Shown in pieces: positions 34,052 to 43,636 of a DNA stretch of 64,000 bases; positions within the stretch are counted from its first letter, which is position 1, and every line of letters begins with the position of its first letter. Source of the DNA: Synergistaceae bacterium (lineage in GTDB: Bacteria > Synergistota > Synergistia > Synergistales > Aminobacteriaceae); contig JAFSSM010000051.1 in assembly GCA_017451025.1 (NCBI GenBank), positions 1-64,000 of the forward strand. The letters run 5' to 3'. Both the position numbers and the translations under genes were made by a program. A model generated the notes under the pieces. That model saw only the letters and a list, made by a program, of their open reading frames with translations. It was not told the origin of the DNA and made no database searches.

Positions 34052-35904
34052 TCAACTTCACGCCCCTCTCTGAATTTTCCGAAGCCGTAATAGTCGCACC
34101 GCAAGCACCTGTTCGACTCCTGCTCCATCTCTTCCTGGCTCATGCCCTGTTCCACGAGCTTGAAGTCGTGAATACGCTGGTCTATCGGACGTTCGCGCAT
34201 CTTGACGCGTCCGCAGGCTGGCCTGTTGTGAGGTACAGGATCAGGAATTTCTACGGGAAGCGTAATCGGGTGGTGGAAGCCGAGATACTCGTCAATGTTT
34301 GCCGCCGCGACTTTCCCTGCCGCGATTGCACGGATGACTGTTGCGGGGCCTGATACGCAGTCGCCGCCGGAAAATACTCCGTCCATCTTTTCGCCCTTGA
34401 CTGCCTCGCTCTCGAAGGCCTCAATGCATCCCCACTTCACGGCAATACCTGACTGCTCGAAGTTGTAGCTGTCTATGCCCTGACCGATTGCGACGACGAT
34501 AATATCTGCCTCGATGCGGATAGGTTCTGCGCTCGCGTCTTTGGGTGCGGGACGGCCGCCCTTGATGTTGCTGATCATCTGCTGCTTCACCCAGAGTGCT
34601 TTGGCTTTTCCGTCCTCGCCGACTTCAACCTTTAACGGTGCGGCAAGTTCCAGAATCTCGCAGCCCTCAACCTCTGTTGCCTCGACTTCTTCAGCAAGTG
34701 CAGTCATGTCGTCCTTGCGCCTTCTGTAGGCTAACGTAACCTTGTCTGCGTTGAGCCTTAATGATGAACGTGCGCAGTCCATAGCGACGTTTCCGCCGCC
34801 TACCACTACAACCTTTTTGCCCTTGAAGTCCGGGAAATCCTCATCGCCGATTCTCCGCAATAACTGTACTGCGGACATTACGCCCTCCGCTTCTTCTCCT
34901 GGTATCTTGAGGCGTTTATCGGTGTGTGCTCCGATTGCGATATATACTGCGTCGAACTCTTCACGGAGTTTTGACAGGGGGAAGTCCTTTCCGCCTACGG
35001 ATACTTCTCTGTGAACCTTAATATCGCCGGCAGTGAGGAGGGTCTCGATTTCGTCATGGAGAATCTCTCTCGGCAGACGGTATGACGGGATTCCATAACG
35101 TAACATTCCGCCGAGATGCTTGCGCTGTTCGAAGACTTCGACGGTGTGGCCCATCATTCCGAGATAGTAGGCCGCAGAAATTCCGCTCGGGCCTCCGCCG
35201 ATTACTGCTATCTTCTTGCCGGTTGCTGGTGCGGGCTTTTCGCCGTCGCGATATACCGGCACGTGTCCTGAATGGTCAATCGCGTAGAGCTTGAGTCCTC
35301 TGATGTTGATTGCGTCGTCAACCATTCTTCTGCGGCACTTGTTCTCGCAGGGGTGCTCGCAGACCATTGCGCACACGCTCGGGAAGGGGTTATCTTTGCG
35401 GATAAGCCTTACCGCGTCGGCGTAACGTCCTGCGTTGACGAGCGCGATGTAGCCAGGAATGTCGACATGTGCAGGGCACAGACTAACACACGGAACTGCG
35501 TGGAAGCCGTCTGCTGTGCAGTGGTGGCCTTCTGATGCGTGAGCCACATAGTCATCACGGAATCCCTTAACTCCCTTCAAGACCATGTTAGCGGCCTCGT
35601 AACCGATCGCGCAGTCTGCGGAGTCAGCGATGGTCTCTGCTGTTTTCTCGATGGTCTCGACGGTCTTCATGCTGCCTTTGCCGTCAATCAGGTCATCGAT
35701 TAAGCGTTCGAGCTGCGGGAGGCCTACGCGGCAGGGCACGCATTTTCCGCAGGTCTGTGCTGAACATACTTTCAGGTAACTGCTCGCAAGGTCTAGGGGA
35801 CAGAGGCCGGGGGGTGCTCCCGTAACTCTGCGTTCAAGATCCTTGTGAAGCGATTCAACGGTTGCCTGAGCTTTAGTCTCATTAATAATGCTGAGGCGAC
35901 TCAA
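34045..35904 (-). CDS. NuoF-tail/GltD-like flavoprotein fusion, hydrogenase partner
   Basis: The 619-residue protein fuses an N-terminal NuoF-type C-terminal iron-sulfur domain (CSAQTCGKCVPCRVG near residue 47 with a later CAIG, N3-like cluster; no FMN domain) to a complete GltD/NfnB-like NAD(P)H:ferredoxin unit: LCPAHVDIPGYIALVNAGRY, CEHPCENKCRR ([4Fe-4S] ligands), FAD motif VIGGGPSGISAAYYLG, NAD(P) motif VVGGGNVAMDCARSS, GDCVSGPATVIRAIAAG. It ends CLRCDYYGFG. Four bases or so of overlap and same strand as hydA imply one complex passing electrons between NAD(P)H and the H-cluster. Such fusions are known around electron-bifurcating enzymes; no NuoE-type subunit is present here. Confidence 0.88.
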   Translation of the reverse strand: MSRLSIINETKAQATVESLHKDLERRVTGAPPGLCPLDLASSYLKVCSAQTCGKCVPCRVGLPQLERLIDDLIDGKGSMKTVETIEKTAETIADSADCAIGYEAANMVLKGVKGFRDDYVAHASEGHHCTADGFHAVPCVSLCPAHVDIPGYIALVNAGRYADAVRLIRKDNPFPSVCAMVCEHPCENKCRRRMVDDAINIRGLKLYAIDHSGHVPVYRDGEKPAPATGKKIAVIGGGPSGISAAYYLGMMGHTVEVFEQRKHLGGMLRYGIPSYRLPREILHDEIETLLTAGDIKVHREVSVGGKDFPLSKLREEFDAVYIAIGAHTDKRLKIPGEEAEGVMSAVQLLRRIGDEDFPDFKGKKVVVVGGGNVAMDCARSSLRLNADKVTLAYRRRKDDMTALAEEVEATEVEGCEILELAAPLKVEVGEDGKAKALWVKQQMISNIKGGRPAPKDASAEPIRIEADIIVVAIGQGIDSYNFEQSGIAVKWGCIEAFESEAVKGEKMDGVFSGGDCVSGPATVIRAIAAGKVAAANIDEYLGFHHPITLPVEIPDPVPHNRPACGRVKMRERPIDQRIHDFKLVEQGMSQEEMEQESNRCLRCDYYGFGKFREGREVEW

Positions 35905-35961
35905 AATTTATCACTCCCTCGTTTCTATTTGCTTGTAGATTTTTACCCCTTGGATTGGAGT

Positions 35962-35967
35962 ATTATA
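35962..35967 (-). promoter_or_regulatory. -10 element for the hydrogenase operon
   Basis: Minus strand AAGGTATAATACTCC, 58 bases before the start codon; the -35 is weak. Confidence 0.5.
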
Positions 35968-36023
35968 CCTTATTAGTGCCGCAAAAAAGCAGTGGTAGTG
36001 AAATTAATCACAAGCCCCTGCGC

Positions 36024-36059
36024 TGAATAACAAAGAGCCCGCCAATTTAGCGGACTCTC
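36024..36059 (-). terminator. Terminator of tRNA-Val
   Basis: Minus strand: GAGTCCGCTAAATTGGCGGGCTC hairpin followed by TTTGTTATT, downstream of the tRNA gene. Confidence 0.75.
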
Positions 36060-36093
36060 AGTATTCTTTCAAATTTTTATATGTAGGTATCAA

Positions 36094-36168
36094 TGGTGGG
36101 TGATAGAAGAATCGAACTTCTGACCTCTTCCGTGTCAAGGAAGCGTTCTACCTCTGAACTAACCACCC
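36094..36168 (-). tRNA. tRNA-Val (GAC)
   Basis: Minus strand GGGTGGT acceptor paired with ATCACCC, discriminator A and encoded CCA (75 bases). Anticodon arm CTTCC-TTGACAC-GGAAG gives anticodon GAC. T arm carries the TTCGATT loop. The 3' encoded CCA is complete. Confidence 0.95.
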
Positions 36169-36238
36169 AAAAGCAAAACGCGAAACATGATACCAAAAAT
36201 TACCCTTTTGTCAAATTCCAATCTAGAGTGAGTCCCGT

Positions 36239-36265
36239 TAAAGTCTGTCCAAGCGTAACCGATAA
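36239..36265 (+). promoter_or_regulatory. Sigma-28 (FliA) promoter of flagellin
   Basis: TAAAGTCT, an 11-base spacer, then ACCGATAA: one mismatch in each half to the flagellar sigma-28 consensus. It lies about 135 bases before the flagellin ATG. Confidence 0.85.
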
Positions 36266-36398
36266 GTAACCTGTGAGGGCAGGGAAGCCATTTATCTGCA
36301 ACGGACTGCAGCACAAACATTTACACATAACACCCAAATTTTTGAGAGACTAGGATTTTGATTAACACAATCCAGTTTGCAGGAGGCTGAAATACACA

Positions 36399-38903
36399 AT
36401 GAGGATTTATCACAACATACCGGCACTCACAGCCTATAATTCGCTGAACTCAACGAATAAGGCTATGGAGAAGACCATTCAGAAATTATCGACCGGTCTT
36501 CGCATCAACAGCGCAGCAGATGACGCGGCAGGCTTTGCAATTTCCGAGAAGATGCGTTCGCAGATTTCCGGCCTTGAAGTCGCAATCCGCAACGCCCAGG
36601 ATGCAACGTCAATGCTCCAGACAGCAGAAGGCGCGCTCGGTGAGACCAACTCAATGCTGCAGAGAATGCGCGAACTTGCAGTCCAGGCCAGCAATGACAC
36701 ACTGACCAGCCAGGACAGAAGCTACATCCAGCTCGAAATTGACCAGCTCGCCGACCAGATAGACCGTATCGCCAACACCACCCAGTTCAACAAGAAGAGG
36801 CTTCTCGACGGTTCAAGCGCAGGCATCACCACATCAAGCAACCTCAGCGTCAAGGCTTACGTCAAGGGTTCACTGCGTTCAATCGACCAGTTCGGACAGA
36901 AGAAGTCCTTCGAGGGCAACTACAAGATTACGGTGAACGTTGACCCGAGCCAGACAGGTACCGGCCAGGTGCAGAAGTCATCTATCATGACCATCAAGCA
37001 CCCCAACGTAATCACTGACGTTACGCTCAATTCTGACGACGGCATCTCTAAGGCCGCAGTGGACAATGTTCCTGCAGGAGACTACGAGCTTGTGGCCGGA
37101 GATGCTGACGGAGCAAGCGCGACAATCGTCGGCACATACGGCTTCAAGAACACGGCAGAAGACGCAGAAACTGATACTCTGCTTTCGGAAGATGTAGCAA
37201 GCATCTTCGACGTTCAGGTGGGCGAGGCCATGAACAACGCCAGCATCCTCTTCGAAGTAACCAACCTGTCGAAGGACGATGACGGCAAGATTACCAGCGT
37301 AACCCTGAAGGCACAGTCGAGCATACTGAAAGTTGACGGCACTGTAGATAACTTCGTGAAGGAGAATATTCTTCTCAGCGGCGGCGACGATGCAACTGAA
37401 GTCAACCTTTCAGATCTTATCGGCCAGCCTTTAGCCGATGAAGACGGTGCGGCTACAGACTTCCTTACTATGCAGTACGCAACGCCAGATGAGGCGACAT
37501 TCTCAGTAGGTGCAAAGTTCGTAGTGAACGTTACGGGAGCAGGCGGAGATATCGACGGCGACGAAAATACTGATGATATAGAGCCTGATATGGCCGTAGT
37601 CGTAACCGGCAAGGTCGACAAGAACTGGCCGGATGCATGGACAGGAGAAGTTGATGATCCTGATGCAGACGATCCTGTGGCTCTTGTCTCACAGCCTCTT
37701 ACGTACAACCTGAATGCTGATGCGTGCCAGAACAAGGACCTGCATTTCCGCAACTTCTTCATCAACAGCGAGAACGGCACAGTCTACGAGGGCGACGTTA
37801 TCCTTACGACGAACGACAAGTTCTCGACCGACAACATCAGCACCGACGACACTCTGACCAAGTTCACGGCGGCCTATATCGGCAAGACAGCGACAGGCGA
37901 CACCAAGCTCCGCGACCTCAATACATTCTGGAACAGCTCGGGTGTGTTTATGCTCGAACAGCCCCAGACCATCACGATCACTCAGGGCGACGGCAAGCAG
38001 GCAAGCGTAACTCTCTACGCAACCGACACGATCAATGAGCTTCGCGCGAAGTTCAACGAGGCAATCGGCGTTCAGCTCGGACAGGGCCAGTATGTTGACG
38101 GCGAAGGCGCGGGCAAGTTCTGCACGTTCGTTGAGCCTGCTGATACAGATACTCAGGGGCTCGAGACTGTCGGCGGTACGTTCCTGTTCAGGTCAATCCT
38201 GCCTGGCACAAGAGGCAACCTGACATTCACAGGCGACGAAGACCTCATCAACACGTTTGCTATGAACGTTGTGCAGGAGAGTTCTACGGCGGCGTTCCAG
38301 GTGTCAATCTATGACGCACACTCGCAGACACCGGTAGCTACGAACGTCAAAGTTGCAGACAACAGGCTTATCGGCATTCTTCATCCGAACGTAGACCTCG
38401 AGTTCGACGCGAACGCTGACATCAAGGCAGTATGGAGCGAGGAAGAGAAGAACTTCATCCTTGAGCCTAAGGAGGGCGCATATGAAGCCATCGTTCACAT
38501 TGTGGACAGCTCAACGGTCTTCCAGATCGGCGCAAATGAGGGCGAGGACATCGCAATTGACATCGGCAACATGTCGGCAGGTGCACTTGGTGTTACGAAC
38601 ATCAACGTATCAACCCGCGAAATGGCCTCGAAGGCAATCGGACAGATCGACTCGGCCATCAACAAGGTATCAACCCAGCGCGCGAAGATCGGTGCGTACC
38701 AGAACGCAATCGAGTACACCAGCGAGAACCTGTCAACGACAATGACCAACCTGACAGCGGCAGAGTCCAGAATCAGGGACGCAGACATGGCGGCGACGAT
38801 GATGGAGTTCGTGAAGCTCCAGATCCTCAACCAGAGCGGTACATCAATGCTCGCTCAGGCAAACCAGCTCCCGCAGTCAGTACTCAGCCTCCTTCAGGGC
38901 TAA
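36399..38903 (+). CDS. fliC: Flagellin with large variable insert
   Basis: Filament subunit. Starts MRIYHNIPALTAYNSLN behind GCAGGAGG. Conserved D0/D1 N-terminal helices (about 1-150: QKLSTGLRINSAADDAAGFA, then LQRMRELAVQASNDTL and DQLADQIDRIANTTQFN) and C-terminal helices (about 735-834: ESRIRDADMAATMMEF, SMLAQANQLPQSVLSLLQ). Between them lie nearly 600 residues of acidic, beta-rich D2/D3-type domains, so at 834 residues it is far longer than the 270-500 of most flagellins. It has its own terminator and is the only flagellar gene here, consistent with late-class control by sigma-28. Confidence 0.95.
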   Translation: MRIYHNIPALTAYNSLNSTNKAMEKTIQKLSTGLRINSAADDAAGFAISEKMRSQISGLEVAIRNAQDATSMLQTAEGALGETNSMLQRMRELAVQASNDTLTSQDRSYIQLEIDQLADQIDRIANTTQFNKKRLLDGSSAGITTSSNLSVKAYVKGSLRSIDQFGQKKSFEGNYKITVNVDPSQTGTGQVQKSSIMTIKHPNVITDVTLNSDDGISKAAVDNVPAGDYELVAGDADGASATIVGTYGFKNTAEDAETDTLLSEDVASIFDVQVGEAMNNASILFEVTNLSKDDDGKITSVTLKAQSSILKVDGTVDNFVKENILLSGGDDATEVNLSDLIGQPLADEDGAATDFLTMQYATPDEATFSVGAKFVVNVTGAGGDIDGDENTDDIEPDMAVVVTGKVDKNWPDAWTGEVDDPDADDPVALVSQPLTYNLNADACQNKDLHFRNFFINSENGTVYEGDVILTTNDKFSTDNISTDDTLTKFTAAYIGKTATGDTKLRDLNTFWNSSGVFMLEQPQTITITQGDGKQASVTLYATDTINELRAKFNEAIGVQLGQGQYVDGEGAGKFCTFVEPADTDTQGLETVGGTFLFRSILPGTRGNLTFTGDEDLINTFAMNVVQESSTAAFQVSIYDAHSQTPVATNVKVADNRLIGILHPNVDLEFDANADIKAVWSEEEKNFILEPKEGAYEAIVHIVDSSTVFQIGANEGEDIAIDIGNMSAGALGVTNINVSTREMASKAIGQIDSAINKVSTQRAKIGAYQNAIEYTSENLSTTMTNLTAAESRIRDADMAATMMEFVKLQILNQSGTSMLAQANQLPQSVLSLLQG

Positions 38904-38942
38904 AGGCATCAGACGTTTTCACACATATAAACTCCAACCCGC

Positions 38943-38980
38943 AAAGACCCGGTGCAGAAAAACGCCGGGTCTTTCTTGTT
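38943..38980 (+). terminator. Terminator after flagellin
   Basis: AAGACCCGG/CCGGGTCTT stem followed by TCTTGTT. Confidence 0.85.
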
Positions 38981-38995
38981 GCGCATAAAGTGTTG

Positions 38996-39001
38996 TATAA
39001 T
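38996..39001 (+). promoter_or_regulatory. -10 element of the gap gene
   Basis: TATAAT ending 43 bases before the start codon and just after the flagellin terminator; no strong -35 is visible. Confidence 0.5.
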
Positions 39002-39044
39002 AGCCTCACACATTCAAATCATTCACAAACTGGAGGAATTTATC

Positions 39045-40058
39045 ATGGCTGTACGTGTTGCTATCAACGGCTTCGGACGTATCGGCAGGCTTGCTTTCCG
39101 TCAGATGTTCGATGCTCCCGGCTATGAAGTCGTCGCAATCAATGACCTTGTCGCCCCTAAGATGCTTGCTCACCTGCTCAAGTTCGACACTACTCACGGA
39201 CGTTATGGCAAGAAAGTAGACTTTGACGACGAGAAAGGCACAATTACTGTAGACGGAAAAGTCATCACCATTTACGCAAAGCCCAAAGCAGAAGAGCTTC
39301 CCTGGGGCGAACTCAAAGTAGACGTAGTCCTTGAGTGCTCAGGGTTCTATGCGTCAAAGGCAAAGGCCGAAGCCCACATCAAGGCCGGTGCACGCAAAGT
39401 AGTCATCTCCGCACCCGCAGGCAATGACCTTCCCACAGTCGTCTTCAACGTCAACCACAAGACACTGAAGCCCACCGACACAATCATTTCCGCCGCAAGC
39501 TGCACCACTAACTGCCTCGCTCCTATGGCTAAGGCACTGAATGACCTTGCGCCGATTCAGTCAGGCTTCATGACCACAGTACACGCTTACACCGGCGACC
39601 AGATGATTCTTGACGGCCCGCACCGCAAGGGCGACCTCAGAAGGGCACGCGCAGCAGCTTGCAACATCGTTCCCAATTCGACCGGCGCAGCAAAAGCAAT
39701 CGGCCTCGTAATTCCGGAACTGGCAGGCAAACTTGACGGCGCAGCTCAGAGAGTCCCGACACCGACAGGCTCAACCACAATCCTTGACGCTGTCGTTAAG
39801 GGCACAGTAACTAAGGAGCAGGTCAACGCACAGATGAAAGCTGAGGAGACCGAGTCCTTCGAGTACAACACCGATGAGATAGTCTCCAGCGACATCATCG
39901 ACAGCACTGCAGGCTCAATCTTCGACGCAACTCAGACAAAGTGCAAGCCCGTAGGCGACGATATGACACTTGTTCAGGTTGTATCCTGGTACGACAACGA
40001 GAACAGCTACACCAGCCAGATGGTACGCACCATTAAGTACTTCTCAGAGCTGAAGTAG
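39045..40058 (+). CDS. gap: Glyceraldehyde-3-phosphate dehydrogenase (type I)
   Basis: Glycolytic/gluconeogenic NAD-dependent enzyme. ATG at 39045 behind TGGAGGAA; 337 residues. NAD-binding [15 protein letters not shown], catalytic [12 protein letters not shown] (Cys about 153), phosphate-site [20 protein letters not shown], and C-terminal [16 protein letters not shown]. The upstream extension of the frame to 38952 lies in the leader and terminator. Monocistronic, with a terminator on each side. Confidence 0.96.
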   Translation: MAVRVAINGFGRIGRLAFRQMFDAPGYEVVAINDLVAPKMLAHLLKFDTTHGRYGKKVDFDDEKGTITVDGKVITIYAKPKAEELPWGELKVDVVLECSGFYASKAKAEAHIKAGARKVVISAPAGNDLPTVVFNVNHKTLKPTDTIISAASCTTNCLAPMAKALNDLAPIQSGFMTTVHAYTGDQMILDGPHRKGDLRRARAAACNIVPNSTGAAKAIGLVIPELAGKLDGAAQRVPTPTGSTTILDAVVKGTVTKEQVNAQMKAEETESFEYNTDEIVSSDIIDSTAGSIFDATQTKCKPVGDDMTLVQVVSWYDNENSYTSQMVRTIKYFSELK

Positions 40059-40072
40059 TCATCATGAAATGT

Positions 40073-40109
40073 TGCTCCTGTCCCTGAAAACGGGGCGGGA
40101 GTTTTTTTG
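40073..40109 (+). terminator. Terminator after gap
   Basis: CTCCTGTCCC...GGGGCGGGAG hairpin followed by seven T. Confidence 0.85.
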
Positions 40110-40130
40110 TAGAAGGAGGATTAGGTTACG

Positions 40131-41243
40131 GTGAAAAGGTTTTTGTGTGTAATGCTTGTTGTGTTTTGCGCTTGCGGGTTCGCTTTCGCCGAAGAGGAAG
40201 AGGCTGAACCGGTACGGCTCGGAATTATGAGATTCACGAGCAAGACTTATGACGTACCCGACGCTATGGCCGCAGTTATCGGCGACTTTTTCGGCAGGAT
40301 GCTCTTCAAGTCCGACAATATACAGCTCCTTGAACGCGAACGCCTCGAAGACGCAGGAGCAGAACTGAATCTCGGAATGTCCGGCCTCGTCAACGACAAG
40401 ACCGCCGCAAAAGTAGGCAGGCTCGCAGGATGCCAGTATATCCTTCTGGGATCAATCACTAACCTTGCGCGCGGAGCTTCCGGAATGGCCGTGCCGATAT
40501 TCGGTCTGCCGGTAGGTGTAGGCAACGCTAAGCAGAAGGTAAAGGCCGAACTCGATGTAAGAGTGATTGACGTTGAGACAGGGACGGTTGTTTTTGCGGA
40601 CAGCGCAGAAGGTGAAGCCTCAAAGTCCGACAACCTGACTACGTTTTACGGGATAAGTTTTGCTGATTCGGAGTTCGGAGGGATTGAGAACGTAGCCATT
40701 GCTCAGGCCGCGTCGAAACTATCACCCAAAATTGAGGAAGCATTAACCGGAAAAGATACCCTGAGCGAGATTCTCAACCCTCAGCCCAAGAAAGCGAAGA
40801 AGTCAGCAAGCGATAAAACTCCCGCAAAATCCACGAAGTCCAAATCACGCTCGAAGAAGAAGACAGAGCAGGAAGAAAAACCCTCAGAATCAGTAAGTGC
40901 ATCCGAAGTTTCAGCGTCAGGCAGTACCGCGAAAACAGCACTGGAGAATCAATCAACTGACCCTGCCAAAGTCATCAAGTCCTATGGTCTGTCTTCCGGT
41001 GAGGCAAATACCTTGAGGATTAAGCACCTGAATGCGGCCAAGCTCAAAAATGCAAAGAAGGCATACGAAGCCTACGTCAAGCTCTCCGAAGAAAATGCAG
41101 ATGACTACCTGGCGGCATTCAAGGCAGGGGAATTTGCCAAGAAGCTCAAGAAAAACGATGACGCGAAGGAATGGTTCACGAAAGCTCTGAATGCTAATCC
41201 GTATTATGTCCCGGCACGCAAGGCACTCGAAAATTTACAGTAG
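40131..41243 (+). CDS. Secreted CsgG-like/TPR protein
   Basis: GTG start at 40131 behind AAGGAGG. Signal peptide KRFLCVMLVVFCACGFAFA. Residues about 25-205 resemble the CsgG/TolB-N-like domain: RLGIMRFTSKTYDVPDAMAA, QLLERERLEDAGAELN, CQYILLGSITNL, ELDVRVIDVETGTVVFADSA. A lysine/serine-rich low-complexity linker follows (KKAKKSASDKTPAKSTKSKS), then a C-terminal TPR pair (NAKKAYEAYVKLSEENADDY; NDDAKEWFTKALNANPYYVP). CsgG-like domains form outer-membrane secretion pores or act in assembly of surface structures; here a periplasmic role is likely but unproven. Confidence 0.7.
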   Translation: MKRFLCVMLVVFCACGFAFAEEEEAEPVRLGIMRFTSKTYDVPDAMAAVIGDFFGRMLFKSDNIQLLERERLEDAGAELNLGMSGLVNDKTAAKVGRLAGCQYILLGSITNLARGASGMAVPIFGLPVGVGNAKQKVKAELDVRVIDVETGTVVFADSAEGEASKSDNLTTFYGISFADSEFGGIENVAIAQAASKLSPKIEEALTGKDTLSEILNPQPKKAKKSASDKTPAKSTKSKSRSKKKTEQEEKPSESVSASEVSASGSTAKTALENQSTDPAKVIKSYGLSSGEANTLRIKHLNAAKLKNAKKAYEAYVKLSEENADDYLAAFKAGEFAKKLKKNDDAKEWFTKALNANPYYVPARKALENLQ

Positions 41244-41246
41244 TGA

Positions 41247-41292
41247 CTAACGCAAGCTCCTGCCTGATTCACGAGGACAGGGGCTTTTTTTG
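41247..41292 (+). terminator. Terminator after CsgG-like gene
   Basis: AAGCTCCTG...CAGGGGCTT stem followed by seven T. Confidence 0.8.
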
Positions 41293-41339
41293 TGCGCTAT
41301 AATAACTTTATCCAGAATTAAGGAGCTGATAACGTCATC

Positions 41340-42458
41340 ATGAAAACCCTTCTCGGCCTATTGGGCTTCCTGTCCGCAATTGCCCTCTGTTCTGTTCTGC
41401 ACATAGCCAGCAGTGTATTTATTCCCCTAGTGATTGCGTGGTTCATCCTTCAGGTCTTGAGGCCGGTCCTCAAAATCGGAAATGTCCTGAAGCTCAACGC
41501 ATGGCTCAACGTTGCGCTGGTCTTCGCGATTCTCACGATTGTGGGGCTTGCCGGGTTCAGGTTCCTCACTGTTCAGGTCGTGGAGTTCGGCGAGGTCTAC
41601 AGTCTGTATTCCGACAAGCTCACTGAATGGGTAGTGCACGTGATGGAAGTGCTGGGAGTTCCGCCTGAGGCCGTGAAGAATATTGACTGGCTCGGCATAC
41701 TCAAGGACAACGCAAAGAACATCTCCTCGCTGATTATCGCGCTGTCCAGCAAATTCGTGCTGACGTTCGTATTTTTGATGTTCATGCTGGTTGAAGCTCC
41801 GTATATGGACGACAAGATCAACAAGGCTTTTGGGAGAAATTCAGGGCGTGTGCGCAAAATTCTCTCGACAATTTCCGAACAGGTCAGCCAGTATTTAGGG
41901 ACACTCGCGCTAATCAGCCTGGCTACAGGTGTGTGTGCGTGGATAGTGCTCACAATTTTGGACGTAAAGCTCGCCGCCGGATGGGGAGTGCTTACGTTCC
42001 TGCTAAACTTCATTCCGACCGTAGGCTCAATCATCGCTACAATTCCGCCTGTGGTCATGGCAATAATCCAGTTCTCGCCCGGACTGTTCAAGCCGTTTCT
42101 GGTTCTCGTTCTGCTGACGAGCATACAGGTAACGATCGGCAATATCATTACGCCGAAAGTCGTCGGGGACAGATTAGGAGTGAGTCCGGTGATGATTCTG
42201 CTCTCTCTTCTGCTCTGGGGCATGATCTGGGGAATACCGGGAGCACTGCTCTCAACACCGATAATATCCATCATAAAAATAGTCTGTGAAAATATTCCGG
42301 TGATGCACCCCATCGCTGTACTTATCGGGAGCGGTGAATCGGTCAGGAAAATTCCGGTTAAGACTCCTGCAATGGATGAAGTGGTAGCCACAGTAAAGCA
42401 AAAGTTCTCCGAGACAGCAAAGAAGGTTCATTCGCAGGCGGTGAGCAAGACGAAATAA
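41340..42458 (+). CDS. AI-2E family (PerM/YdiK) membrane transporter
   Basis: 372 residues, about eight membrane helices. Family features: N-terminal paired helices (VLHIASSVFIPLVIAWFILQ), a mid-protein amphipathic stretch (WVVHVMEVLGVPPEAVKN), the TGVCAWIVLTILDVKLAAGW-like motif, and the C-terminal DRLGVSPVMILLSLLLWGMI with PGALLSTPI. Members export small molecules or act as Na+/H+ antiporters; the substrate is not evident. ATG at 41340 behind AAGGAG. Confidence 0.9.
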   Translation: MKTLLGLLGFLSAIALCSVLHIASSVFIPLVIAWFILQVLRPVLKIGNVLKLNAWLNVALVFAILTIVGLAGFRFLTVQVVEFGEVYSLYSDKLTEWVVHVMEVLGVPPEAVKNIDWLGILKDNAKNISSLIIALSSKFVLTFVFLMFMLVEAPYMDDKINKAFGRNSGRVRKILSTISEQVSQYLGTLALISLATGVCAWIVLTILDVKLAAGWGVLTFLLNFIPTVGSIIATIPPVVMAIIQFSPGLFKPFLVLVLLTSIQVTIGNIITPKVVGDRLGVSPVMILLSLLLWGMIWGIPGALLSTPIISIIKIVCENIPVMHPIAVLIGSGESVRKIPVKTPAMDEVVATVKQKFSETAKKVHSQAVSKTK

Positions 42459-42513
42459 TTCCGGCTTGACGAAACATTAATCACTCACTAAAATATCTCC
42501 GTTTCCAAACGAA

Positions 42514-42587
42514 GGCGGTATAGCCAAGTGGTAAGGCAGAGGACTGCAAATCCTTTACCCCCAGTTCGAGTCTGGGTGCCGCCTCCA
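42514..42587 (+). tRNA. tRNA-Cys (GCA)
   Basis: GGCGGTA acceptor pairs with TGCCGCC; anticodon loop CTGCAAA gives GCA; T loop TTCGAGT; discriminator T and encoded CCA, 74 bases. A run of six T follows directly and probably ends transcription. Confidence 0.96.
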
Positions 42588-42733
42588 TTTTTTTACCCTA
42601 TTTCTTTATCCTCCCACACAATTATTCACGTAAACTAATTCATTTCCGCAAAGCTGTTGTGCGTGTTAGAATGTAGGTAATACATTTCCATAATATTACA
42701 CACAATCTATTACCCTAAGGAGAGATGAGTTTT

Positions 42734-43636
42734 ATGAAGCTCGGATTTATCGGACTGGGAATTATGGGCAAACCTATGGCACTTAACCTGCTCAAGGCTA
42801 AGGATCAGCCAGGCTCTGAACTTCTCGTTGCTGACCTCAACAAGGAAGCCGTTAATGCTCTTGTTCAGGCCGGAGCACGTGAGGCATCGTATGCGGAAAT
42901 CGGCAGGGAATGCGAGATAATCATCACTATGGTCCCCAACGGAAAAATTGTGCAGGATATTCTGTTCGGTCAGGACGGAGCAGCCTCAACCATCAAGGCC
43001 GGCTCGCTCGTGTGCGACATGAGCTCGGTTACACCGGTTGAGTCGAAATTCTGCTACGACAAGCTCAAAGCTCAGGGAGTAGGCTTCATCGATGCACCGG
43101 TGAGCGGCGGCGAACCTGGAGCAATCAACGCAACACTGGCTATTATGTGCGGCGGCGACAAGGCGGACTTCGACAGGATGAAACCCTTCTTCGACATTTT
43201 GGGGAGTTCTGCGTTATTGATTGGGCCTTCAGGGAGCGGAAGCACGGCCAAGCTCGCCAACCAGATGATCGTCAACAACACGATTGCCGTAGTTAGTGAG
43301 GCATTTGTGTTCGCGGCGAAGGCAGGAGCAGACCCCGCAAAAGTCTATCAGGCAATCAGAGGCGGCCTCGCAGGAAGCGCAGTGCTCGACGCGAAGATAC
43401 CTATGATAGTTGAGCGCAACTTCAAGCCCGGCGGCCCCATCAGGATTAACCACAAGGACATCAAGAACTGTGTGGAGAGCGCACACGCAATCGACGTACC
43501 GATCCCCTACACGGCCCAGCTCTACGAGATTCTCCAGACCCTCAAGATTCACGGACACATGAACGACGATCACGGCGGAATTGTGCAGTATTTCGAGAAA
43601 CTTGCGGACGTTGAGGTGAAGAAGCATGAGGCTTAA
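42734..43636 (+). CDS. garR: 2-hydroxy-3-oxopropionate (tartronate semialdehyde) reductase-like, HIBADH family
   Basis: Reduces tartronate semialdehyde to glycerate with NAD(P)H. Beta-hydroxyacid dehydrogenase signatures: FIGLGIMGKPMALNLLKA (NAD motif; family signature), DAPVSGGEPGAINATLAIM (substrate loop) and the catalytic Lys in GSGSTAKLANQMIVN (about 170). About 300 residues, normal. I prefer ATG 42734, nine bases after AGGAG; the ATG at 42725 is too close to that site. It overlaps the DUF1537 kinase gene by 11 bases, a pairing typical of four-carbon or glycolate-type acid-sugar breakdown. Confidence 0.85.
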   Translation: MKLGFIGLGIMGKPMALNLLKAKDQPGSELLVADLNKEAVNALVQAGAREASYAEIGRECEIIITMVPNGKIVQDILFGQDGAASTIKAGSLVCDMSSVTPVESKFCYDKLKAQGVGFIDAPVSGGEPGAINATLAIMCGGDKADFDRMKPFFDILGSSALLIGPSGSGSTAKLANQMIVNNTIAVVSEAFVFAAKAGADPAKVYQAIRGGLAGSAVLDAKIPMIVERNFKPGGPIRINHKDIKNCVESAHAIDVPIPYTAQLYEILQTLKIHGHMNDDHGGIVQYFEKLADVEVKKHEA

